From Cellulophaga sp. Hel_I_12 (lineage in GTDB: Bacteria > Bacteroidota > Bacteroidia > Flavobacteriales > Flavobacteriaceae), in the NCBI RefSeq assembly GCF_000799565.1, contig NZ_JUHB01000001.1:3909501-3973500 (forward strand): 64,000 bases of DNA. The letters run 5' to 3'. This document shows positions 54,920 through 62,596 of this stretch, one piece after another; position 1 is the first letter of the stretch, and each line of letters begins with the position of its first letter. The notes under the pieces were generated by a model. The model saw only the letters and a program-made list of their open reading frames with translations, was not told the origin of the DNA and searched no databases. A program made the position numbers and the translations under genes.

Positions 54920-55203
54920 TCAATAATCTTCTTGTGCCACTTTCGGGTTCAATAGCGCACTGGTATCACTAAGATTAGAAACAACATTGCTCGCTATTTT
55001 AGCTAATATGCTTTCTATAATTTTTCCACTTCGAGTTATGGTTAGGTCGCAGAAAAAGTGAATTTTATCAAGCTTTGCGATAGGGCCGAGGAGTTCGGGG
55101 ATGTATTGTTTACTTTTTACTGTGATCTTCTGATTTGTGAAGCGTTTTTTAGTAATCGATAATCAGTTTTGGTGTTCGCTATGTTTTGTAAATAGTAGTC
55201 CAT
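54920..55203 (-). pseudogene. Frameshifted remnant of a small protein gene, family unknown
   Basis: From ATG 55203 the frame reads MDYYLQNIANTKTDYRLLKN and soon stops, but the overlapping frame after the run of six A residues on this strand (55145-55150) continues for ~72 codons as KRFTNQKITVKSKQYIPELL, then HFFCDLTITRSGKIIESILA, ending KVAQEDY at 54920. Joining them with one extra A gives ~94 coherent residues. A single-base loss in a homopolymer explains it. Could also be a sequencing error. No family recognised. Confidence 0.45.
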
Positions 55204-55303
55204 CAATTTTTTCTTAAACTATAAATTCTGATCTGCACTCAAGCAGTATCTATTTTTATAATAGCTATGAATATTTGCGTTATGACAATTTATGAGCTTT
55301 GTA

Positions 55304-55627
55304 TTACTCATTATAAACTCCTATTTGTTCAATAATGCTTTGAATTAATTCGATTTCTATATCATGTACGCGACCATCTGCCTTTGCCATTTCTTGAAGC
55401 AAAATAACAAGTGTTCTTTTTTTATCTTCTGGCATGGCTTTGAGAATAGACATACCTTCATTTCCTGTGGTTTTTCTCGCTTCTTCTATTAAACCGGATT
55501 CAAATTTGAGAATTTTTGTTAAGTGTCTCAATAAGTGAATTTCCCTTTGACTCACATAACCATCCGCTAAAATAACTTCATCTATAGCTTTTACAATTGC
55601 TAATTTCTCTGCTAAATTAAATTCCAT
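55304..55627 (-). CDS. TerB-like (tellurite-resistance/DUF533-type) helical protein
   Basis: 107 residues, all helical, one TerB-like domain. The acidic metal-binding-type loops IDEVILADGYVSQREI (~16-31) and MAKADGRVHDIEIELI (~82-97) are the hallmark of the TerB/DjlA-N family. In these proteins the two loops bind divalent metal and the protein acts as an adaptor at membranes or in stress responses. There is no ter operon nearby, so tellurite resistance is not implied. Confidence 0.82.
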   Translation of the reverse strand: MEFNLAEKLAIVKAIDEVILADGYVSQREIHLLRHLTKILKFESGLIEEARKTTGNEGMSILKAMPEDKKRTLVILLQEMAKADGRVHDIEIELIQSIIEQIGVYNE

Positions 55628-55776
55628 TTTTTATAGTATTAAATTAATCTTGTCTTTTTAAAATGTACTAATTTGAATTTGAAAAAATTAGTTTAGGTAC
55701 TTGTTCTCCAAAACGCCAACTTTTTATTTTCTCGATATTTTCAATACATATGTAGCTAATAAGCAAGATTATTGCC

Positions 55777-58700
55777 TTAAATTTTAATGACTTTATAAGA
55801 TTTAATAGCTCCATTTTGTTCTACACTAACGTAAATCATCCCTGGTCTAAAATTGGAGGTGTTTATGGTTGTTTCAGACGAACTATTTCCATTTAACTGT
55901 AGCTTTAATATCGTTTGTCCTTGTTCATCATAAATTTGGATATTGATTTTATCTGAGGTTATCCCAGTTATTATGTTTAAATAATCGGTTACTGGATTAG
56001 GGTAAACAACTAATGATTCCGAGGCAGAATTTACTTCCTCAGTAGTTGTTTTTGAGACTTCCACGGAACCAGAAACACATTGGTTTGCGTTGGAGCCATT
56101 GGCCGATTTTGAAGCACTTCCACATCCTTGTGTAATGATCTCCCATTGCAATCTTCCTCCATTGGTGTAAATGTCAAAAGTATGAGTACCAGGTAGAAAC
56201 AATTCTGGTGGAGAACCTATAAATATTGCATTTCCCTTAAGGATGTTTTTAGCGCCATTTGGAATGAAAATAGGGACGTTTAAATTATTGGTATACTCAA
56301 ACTGTAATTTTGTAGTTATTTCTGGGCGACCGGCAATCGTAAATGAAGTTCTACAAATATCAGAAGCTTTGATTCTATCATTACAACCCACAGTTGGATT
56401 TACAAAAAGTACTCCAGGTATTTGTGTAATCGTATAGTTTTCATACCCTGTTAAATTTGAAATATTGGCATATACAAAATATTCACCTCCGTTTAGATTC
56501 CCTGTCTGAATTACACCATCTTTATCTTTAATTATAAAATTATTTATTGTAGGGGTAAGGTCATTACAAACCAAGCCGTTGACCATGATGTTAAAGTTTG
56601 ATGGTGTTGGGCTCCCTTCTTCAATAAAAGAATTTGATATTTCTACTTCGAGAGCTGTTTTGTTTATAGTCAATATGCCAGGTTCATAAGTAATAGTATA
56701 ATTTTCTGGTTGTATAAAATCGCTAACGGCTATCGTAGTACTGTTTGTACACCCATCCGAAGGGGTAAAACTAAAGTCGCCTAAGACATCAGTAATGACT
56801 TCATCATAGGGTAATATTTCAGGACTAACTGAAATGCCAAAATCGGGTTGATCTAATTGTCCGTAGGTAATCACAGCATCATTAGCCTTGACTATAAGAT
56901 TAAATTTATTGACTGTCAGTAGGCCTACATCAATATAGGAAATATCATAATTAGAAGAGGTATTCAAGGATGTGGACTTAATAATATATGGACTATCAGC
57001 AACTCCACATGATCCACAATCAGTACTGTAGGTAATTCCATCAGGGAAAATAGCTTCTTCGGTGTCGGCATATTGTAATCCATCGACAACTCCTGTTAAT
57101 ATCCCTTGGGTATCATCCCCATAAACAATGTTGGCATCTTGGGTAGTGACAGTCAATGTAGCAGGTAAAATCTCGATTGGGGTAGGCTGGTATTGAATTT
57201 CGAAATTTGTATCTAATACTCCTCCAGGAATGATATATTGCGTGCCTGCATCTACGCCAGTGATGACATTAATGGGCTTAATGTCTACTGGAATTTCACT
57301 TAAGGCATCATCTCCATTAAGAATGACCAAGATATTTTCAAAGGCATTAATCACGGGAGTACTCTCACTATTTACTAATGGAATACCGTTTACTAAAGAG
57401 ATTCCATTCACTAAACTAATACCATTCACTAATGAAATACCATTAACTAAAGAAATTCCGTTTACCAAAGAAATTCCATTCACTAAACTAATGCCATTCA
57501 CTAATGAAAAACCATTGACTAAAGAAAAGCCATTGACTAATGAAATACCATTAGTTATCGTGGAGAAGTCACCAGATTCAATTTTTTGAGTAGAAAGAAG
57601 GTCAGCACCAAAGTTGACCACTTTTTCATTTCCAGATCCATTCACCAAAGAAAACCCATTTTGGGTTGCGGTATCTGATTGATTAACTGTGCTTTGTGAA
57701 ACAAAAAATGTTTTATTTACTAATGAAAATCCGTTTAAAGTTGGTTCTCCATTAACTAAGGAGATTCCGTTGACCAATGATATTCCATTGACTAACGAAA
57801 AACCATTAACCAAAGATATGGCGTTGGTATGATTTTCGGCGAATGTACTCGTTACAATAGGATCCAGATTTAAATCATCTTCACCTTCATGACCAAATGT
57901 GTAATCAAAGTTCACAAGGGGTAAAGGAGCACCATACACAATGGGATCCATAGTTCGTGGTTTTATAGTCACAGGCATGGGACTTATATTTAAAACTCCT
58001 GGTTCTATTATAAAATTATAAAGCTCTGTTAAGCCGATATTTATATTTTCTGTTTGAATATCAATGGCATATATACCAACAATAGACGTTGAAATTGCCG
58101 CTGTAGTTATGGTAATTGAAGGCAATAAAAGAGCTAATTCTTCCTCAGAAAGAGGCAATTCTGTTTCTCCTACTTGGGTTGTATAACTAAACGTTGGGTT
58201 TTCTTCTCCATAGCGTCTAGTTTCATTATTTGCACGAATAACGACATCAGTTATAACAGGGTCTGAAAAGGTAATTACCGCTGAACTACCTCCATCTGAT
58301 CCATTGGTCAGTGGACCAGGTTCTGTAAAAGCATAAATAGGTGGGTTTCCAACAAATTCTGGAATGGTTGCTATTAGTTTTGTGGCACTCACAAAAGTGG
58401 TGGGTAATTCTTCGCCTCTAAAATATATAGTTGTAGACTCATTAAATGAATTTCCTTCTGCGATAAGATCAAAAGCAATAGCACCTGGCTGGTAAAGTTC
58501 GGTGTTTAAATTTTCTAGATTTAAGCGAATTAAATTAGGTGATGGATTAGAAAAGGAACCCACGGCAACATCAGCAGAAATGAATCCCGCACCTGTCTTA
58601 AAATCAAAACCAGGAGATAGCATATCTATGGCCGTATTGGTTAGAATATTTCTTACGCTAAAATTAGGATCTATGTTTGTGGGGTCTACTTCAAATTTGG

Positions 58701-60954
58701 TTTTGGCATTAATAATAAGAGCAGCCACTCCTGCAGCATGTGGTGCAGCAGCAGAGGTCCCGAAAAAATTTGGTAATGAATTGCCTTCAAAATCCGGAGC
58801 TCCTAAATTTACCGAGGTATCTCCGCCCGTAGGAGCCAAAAAATTAGGTTTATTTCTTAGGGTATTATTGGTTATAGTGCCACCAAGAGAAGATGATTCT
58901 TGTGCAACGAGAACACCACCGAATGCTGAAGTGTTATCATAACGTACTGCACCTACGGCTAGGGCACTTTCGGCATTGGCATGACCTACAATTGTGGATC
59001 CATTTGCTGGGGGTATCGCTTGAAAATTACCATCATTACCAGAACGAAAAACAACATATTTAAATTTTAATGGCGCACCATTGCCCATGGCTCTTTCAAT
59101 AATTATATTTGTCGTAGTTGGGTTTATCACCGTAAAAGGAATTATTTCGATAGGGTCAGCTCCTAAATTATTTCTATTGAAACCATATAAGATGGCGCCA
59201 TCATCATTGGCTAGATAAATATCTAGGTCATTAACAGCGCCCGTGGAAGAACCTAAAGAATAAAAATCGTCATCCCATTGCAAGGCAATAACGTATTGTC
59301 CAAGGCCTAAGGTTACCTGCTGTAAAGATGAACTACCATTAAAACTGTGTCGAATTGGGTTGGTGGGTGACGGACTAAAAGTTGCTTCATAGGATCTTGA
59401 ACCAAAATTACCTGCAGAACTAAAATAACTTATACCATTGGCAGTGGCATCATTTATGGCATTTGCAATGATACCATCTTTAAAAAATGGGGCCTTCATA
59501 TACGTAAGGTCATCGACAATTATATCACAATCATGATTAACCAATTCAGCTATTCCTGCTGCCATATTACCCTCAGAAATATAGCCGGATCTAAAAAATA
59601 ATTGTGCGTCTGGTGCAACATCATGTACAATTTGAATCATAGCTCGTCCTTCATCACTAGCCACGCCAAAAGGGTAATCTTGAACTACAGTAACTGCATT
59701 TGCCCCAGTGGGTAGGTCTCCATTGGCAATGTCGGTTTGTACAGAAGCGCTTGGGGTTGGTTGTACACCAAATTTACGGTCATAACTATCTGAAATGACA
59801 CCAACTTTTACGCCCTCTCCGGAAATATTCCAACCAAGTCGAGCTATATTTGAATTTTGCGCAGCGTCTCCTTGGCTATTTATTAATCCTTGGTTAGGAA
59901 TAGGAGGTGATACCTCATAGACTTGATTAATGATGTCTGTTCTTGAATTCAATGCTTGTAAATTTGCAATAGGGAAGAAAACGGTAATTACCCGTTCATC
60001 ATCATCAGGATTATAAACATCAGAAATATAATCATTCACAGCTACTCCAAAAGTGCTTAAGAATGCACTCACACTATTAAATTGGCCATTGAATATTACA
60101 ATTTCAATCAATACTTCATTGTTCGGATTTATGGTATAAATAATATCGTTATATGCTTCATTTGGATTGTAATTTATGGCGAGAGAGGTCAATGCCGATC
60201 CTATGATTTCATTCACTTTAAAGTCAGATGGGTACCCTGGCAGAATATCACAATTATTCAATACGCACTCACACACTTTTGTTACTTCTTCTAATGTGCT
60301 AAGTGATCCCGGAAGGCCACTGCTATTTTGACTATAAAAATAGATAACATCAATGCTCCAAGTACCACCGTTATTGATGTTCCCATTTAAGGTTTTTACA
60401 CTCCCGACTCCAGACAATATATTTTTGTTGAGGAAATTTCCATTAGTAAGCTCAATACACGCGCTTGATAGGATTATGGAACCATCATTTATAATATTTC
60501 CATTTTTAAAAAAAAAGGCATTGGTTAATGTAATAGTTCCTGAATTATTTAAAACTCCCGGACCAATTTCAATCTGCCCTTGATTAACTGTTAAAGAACT
60601 TCCTGAAGAAATATTTAAATTGCTGATAGTGGTTAATTTGGCATTGTTACCAATGATTAATTTAGCTTTATTATTTAAACTTATGGGGTCATTGTAATTG
60701 TAGAAAATAGTATGATTAATTGTAATTGTACTATTGGATACGCTTCTATTTGGGAAAGGTTTATTGTTACAGCCACCACCTGAACAAATCCAAGCGTTCG
60801 CATCATTCCAATCGGTTGATAGTCCGGTTGTGGTGTAATTCTGAGCTGATAAAATTACGCTAGAGAATAAAAAAAAGATGGTGATTGGTACTAAAAGTCT
60901 GTTACTGACAAATTTCCCAAGAATTTTGGTTGTTGATTCCTCGATGAATTGCAT
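55777..60954 (-). CDS. Giant T9SS-secreted subtilase-like protein with MBG-type domains and NGISLV repeats
   Basis: 1725 residues. A long signal peptide ends near SAQ38. Residues ~40-230 are a beta-helix-like region rich in Asn, Gly and Ser. Residues ~365-800 form a subtilase-like domain: Asp389 in GVISDSYD, DEGRAMIQIVHDVAPDA (435-450) where HGTH is expected, Asn516 in SAGNFG and Ser734 in FFGTSAAAPHAAG. An IPT-like segment follows (~820-900), then about five MBG-type beta modules (~905-1520; for example IVYGAPLPLVNF, NIVYGDDTQG, ITYGQLDQPDF), interrupted by hexapeptide NGISLV repeats at ~1044-1195. The last ~78 residues are a type A T9SS sorting domain (VVYPNPVTDYLNI to YKVIKI). Surface or secreted location is well supported; protease activity is uncertain because of the altered His motif. 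Confidence 0.88.
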   Translation of the reverse strand: MQFIEESTTKILGKFVSNRLLVPITIFFLFSSVILSAQNYTTTGLSTDWNDANAWICSGGGCNNKPFPNRSVSNSTITINHTIFYNYNDPISLNNKAKLIIGNNAKLTTISNLNISSGSSLTVNQGQIEIGPGVLNNSGTITLTNAFFFKNGNIINDGSIILSSACIELTNGNFLNKNILSGVGSVKTLNGNINNGGTWSIDVIYFYSQNSSGLPGSLSTLEEVTKVCECVLNNCDILPGYPSDFKVNEIIGSALTSLAINYNPNEAYNDIIYTINPNNEVLIEIVIFNGQFNSVSAFLSTFGVAVNDYISDVYNPDDDERVITVFFPIANLQALNSRTDIINQVYEVSPPIPNQGLINSQGDAAQNSNIARLGWNISGEGVKVGVISDSYDRKFGVQPTPSASVQTDIANGDLPTGANAVTVVQDYPFGVASDEGRAMIQIVHDVAPDAQLFFRSGYISEGNMAAGIAELVNHDCDIIVDDLTYMKAPFFKDGIIANAINDATANGISYFSSAGNFGSRSYEATFSPSPTNPIRHSFNGSSSLQQVTLGLGQYVIALQWDDDFYSLGSSTGAVNDLDIYLANDDGAILYGFNRNNLGADPIEIIPFTVINPTTTNIIIERAMGNGAPLKFKYVVFRSGNDGNFQAIPPANGSTIVGHANAESALAVGAVRYDNTSAFGGVLVAQESSSLGGTITNNTLRNKPNFLAPTGGDTSVNLGAPDFEGNSLPNFFGTSAAAPHAAGVAALIINAKTKFEVDPTNIDPNFSVRNILTNTAIDMLSPGFDFKTGAGFISADVAVGSFSNPSPNLIRLNLENLNTELYQPGAIAFDLIAEGNSFNESTTIYFRGEELPTTFVSATKLIATIPEFVGNPPIYAFTEPGPLTNGSDGGSSAVITFSDPVITDVVIRANNETRRYGEENPTFSYTTQVGETELPLSEEELALLLPSITITTAAISTSIVGIYAIDIQTENINIGLTELYNFIIEPGVLNISPMPVTIKPRTMDPIVYGAPLPLVNFDYTFGHEGEDDLNLDPIVTSTFAENHTNAISLVNGFSLVNGISLVNGISLVNGEPTLNGFSLVNKTFFVSQSTVNQSDTATQNGFSLVNGSGNEKVVNFGADLLSTQKIESGDFSTITNGISLVNGFSLVNGFSLVNGISLVNGISLVNGISLVNGISLVNGISLVNGISLVNGIPLVNSESTPVINAFENILVILNGDDALSEIPVDIKPINVITGVDAGTQYIIPGGVLDTNFEIQYQPTPIEILPATLTVTTQDANIVYGDDTQGILTGVVDGLQYADTEEAIFPDGITYSTDCGSCGVADSPYIIKSTSLNTSSNYDISYIDVGLLTVNKFNLIVKANDAVITYGQLDQPDFGISVSPEILPYDEVITDVLGDFSFTPSDGCTNSTTIAVSDFIQPENYTITYEPGILTINKTALEVEISNSFIEEGSPTPSNFNIMVNGLVCNDLTPTINNFIIKDKDGVIQTGNLNGGEYFVYANISNLTGYENYTITQIPGVLFVNPTVGCNDRIKASDICRTSFTIAGRPEITTKLQFEYTNNLNVPIFIPNGAKNILKGNAIFIGSPPELFLPGTHTFDIYTNGGRLQWEIITQGCGSASKSANGSNANQCVSGSVEVSKTTTEEVNSASESLVVYPNPVTDYLNIITGITSDKINIQIYDEQGQTILKLQLNGNSSSETTINTSNFRPGMIYVSVEQNGAIKSYKVIKI
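57373..57552 (-). repeat. 18-bp in-frame tandem array coding NGISLV hexapeptides (main block)
   Basis: Ten consecutive 6-residue units (NGISLV or NGFSLV, last NGIPLV) at residues 1135-1194 of the giant secreted protein. The units differ at third codon positions, so the array is kept by selection on the protein rather than being a recent perfect duplication. Confidence 0.9.
57718..57825 (-). repeat. Second NGISLV/NGFSLV array in the same protein
   Basis: Six units at residues 1044-1079 (NAISLV, NGFSLV, NGISLV, NGISLV, NGEPTL, NGFSLV), with one isolated NGFSLVNG between the blocks at residues 1099-1106. The degraded unit NGEPTL and the isolated copy suggest expansion followed by divergence. 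Confidence 0.88.
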
Positions 60955-61301
60955 AGTTAATGAATTACTTAGTTAACCAAATAGCAAACACAAATTTTAG
61001 TGAGAGGTTAAGTAAAACAACAATATGACTTAGGGGCTATACGGGAGGATTAGTACTAATATAGTAAGTATTAAGTTTACATTAACAAAAAATGCAATTT
61101 TCTATGAGCATATTAACATATATTTAACATATTTTATTAATTTTTGATAAAATCAACAATTGATCCTTGCTTCTTTGAGTAGCACTAGATGGTATTTGTT
61201 GATTTATAGTATGTTAGATTATTTATTTGGCAGAAAATAGTTTGAAGACAAGCTTTTCTGTTTTTTCTACCATTGGATACTAAAATCAACTTGAAAGCTA
61301 T
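60955..61301. other. Intergenic region between giant gene and PycTM-like gene
   Basis: 347 AT-rich bases with start regions of two divergent genes. No coding frame or clear promoter box was recognised. Confidence 0.5.
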
Positions 61302-61349
61302 ATGCTGAACTTATTTTTAGTACTTTTAATTCAATTATTTTTAAAAATC

Positions 61350-61877
61350 ATGAAGCAACTATCTCCTGAAGACAAAATAAATGTGTATTGGCAAGGAATC
61401 TCGTACATTAATGGCCTGAATAGATCATCTGAAATTAAGGCAGGACTTATCATATCGTTTTATGGGCTTTTATTAGGGGTGGTTTTCAAGATTGCAACAG
61501 GGATGGATACTAATTTGCATTTGAATGTAGCGCTTTCGGTAACTTTTATGATTTTTATTTTTTTCGTATCTCGTTCTATTTATTTTAGTTTTAAGTGCTT
61601 TATGCCACAAATTGAAACAAAGTTTGATGCAAACATGTTTTTTTTTCATGACGTAGTGACTAAATATGGAACTGTTAATGATTACTCCAAGAAATTAATG
61701 GATTTAATGAATGATGAACATCAACTTTATGATCAATTAGGAGAGCAGATTTATGTGAATTCGTTAATAGCCTCAAAAAAATTCACAGACGTAAATAAAT
61801 CGGTAAAGAATTTAGTGTATAGCTTTGTGCCTTTATTAGTCAGTGTAATTATACTTTTAATCCAAGTATTTTTATAA
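61350..61877 (+). CDS. PycTM-like (DUF5706, Pycsar effector family) membrane protein
   Basis: 175 residues from ATG 61350 (MKQLSPEDKINVYWQGISYI); an upstream ATG at 61302 adds a Leu-rich 16-residue extension I consider less likely. Landmarks are the amphipathic YINGLNRSSEIKAGLIISFYG entering helix 1 (~32-49), helix 2 (~58-78, VALSVTFMIFIFFVSRSIYF), a long cytosolic helix with DEHQLYDQLGEQIYVNS, and a C-terminal helix (~155-175). This is the topology and sequence pattern of the PycTM effector, which disrupts the membrane on sensing cUMP/cCMP in Pycsar anti-phage systems. The gene overlaps tail-to-tail by 6 bases with the HD gene. Function is inferred from the family. Confidence 0.75.
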   Translation: MKQLSPEDKINVYWQGISYINGLNRSSEIKAGLIISFYGLLLGVVFKIATGMDTNLHLNVALSVTFMIFIFFVSRSIYFSFKCFMPQIETKFDANMFFFHDVVTKYGTVNDYSKKLMDLMNDEHQLYDQLGEQIYVNSLIASKKFTDVNKSVKNLVYSFVPLLVSVIILLIQVFL

Positions 61878-62489
61878 TTTAAATTTGGTGTTTTTATCGA
61901 TTAAATTAGCCTTAAGCTCATTTAGTTTTTTGGCTTTTAATTTTTCACGGTGCTCACGGGCATACTCCGTATGGTATTGGTGTTTTTCTAAAAAATTAAC
62001 TTGAAGGAGCAGCCATTCCTTATCGTCAGATACAAAATCATGGTATTTAAATTCTTGGTATAACTTAGCACTAAGCACATCATAATCTTCTCTACCCAAA
62101 TAATCTAAATCAGCATCAGCAATAATTTCTTCATAAATGGTTTTTGGCTGTTGCGGTACTTTTGTTGCTCTAATTAATCCATTAATAATTGTGATTTCAC
62201 CTGTGGTAAGCTGGCCCTTTAAATAAGGTTTAATTGCAATAATGCTTCGTTCTTCATGGTTAATAGGAGATACGATATAGCCATAGTCGTGACTAACAGC
62301 TGCTATTCTGATTAGCCTTGCCATTTCTTTGTCTATTTTAAAATGTTCTATATAGTTATTGCATACATTGGCTACATCAATTGTGTGACACAAGGAATGA
62401 TAGGTAAGATGCTGTGGTAAATTATCTTCTAGATCTTTTAAGATCTTGAGACAAATTTCGGGGTATGCTTTTTTGTTAAAAAGAACCAT
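61872..62489 (-). CDS. HD-domain phosphohydrolase-like protein
   Basis: 205 residues. The HD metal site is complete: YHSLCHTIDVANVC (His31, His35), AAVSHDYGY (His67, Asp68), NHEE (His78) and IIADADLDYLGR (Asp125, Asp127). The sequence matches the HD half of fused HD/DUF5706 (Pycsar-effector-family) proteins of Bacteroidota, but here the membrane half is a separate convergent gene. It may hydrolyse cyclic or other nucleotides, perhaps damping the signal that the neighbouring cyclase produces; that is inferred. It lies 107 bases downstream of the cyclase gene on the same strand. Confidence 0.85.
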   Translation of the reverse strand: MVLFNKKAYPEICLKILKDLEDNLPQHLTYHSLCHTIDVANVCNNYIEHFKIDKEMARLIRIAAVSHDYGYIVSPINHEERSIIAIKPYLKGQLTTGEITIINGLIRATKVPQQPKTIYEEIIADADLDYLGREDYDVLSAKLYQEFKYHDFVSDDKEWLLLQVNFLEKHQYHTEYAREHREKLKAKKLNELKANLIDKNTKFKL

Positions 62490-62596
62490 ATTTTTAGAAC
62501 ATAAGGCTAGGCATTAGTACAAATAAAACATTTTTTTGCCGAATTTATTGTTATTGTTAGCATTTATTAAACAATAATTATCTGGGCACTTTTGTA

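Noticed and set aside
55304..55627. Tellurite resistance operon
   Set aside because: Only a lone TerB-like gene is present, with no terA, terC, terD or terE neighbours.
57230..57589. Forward-strand 119-codon ORF rich in IPFTKE repeats
   Set aside because: It is the antisense of the NGISLV array in the giant reverse-strand gene; its periodicity is only the mirror of that coding repeat.
57373..57825. CRISPR array
   Set aside because: Repeats are 18 bp, contiguous with no spacers, in-frame, and part of a long coding sequence.
61302..61349. N-terminal Leu-rich extension of the PycTM-like protein
   Set aside because: It would add an extra hydrophobic segment not expected for the family; the next ATG starts a typical soluble N-terminus.
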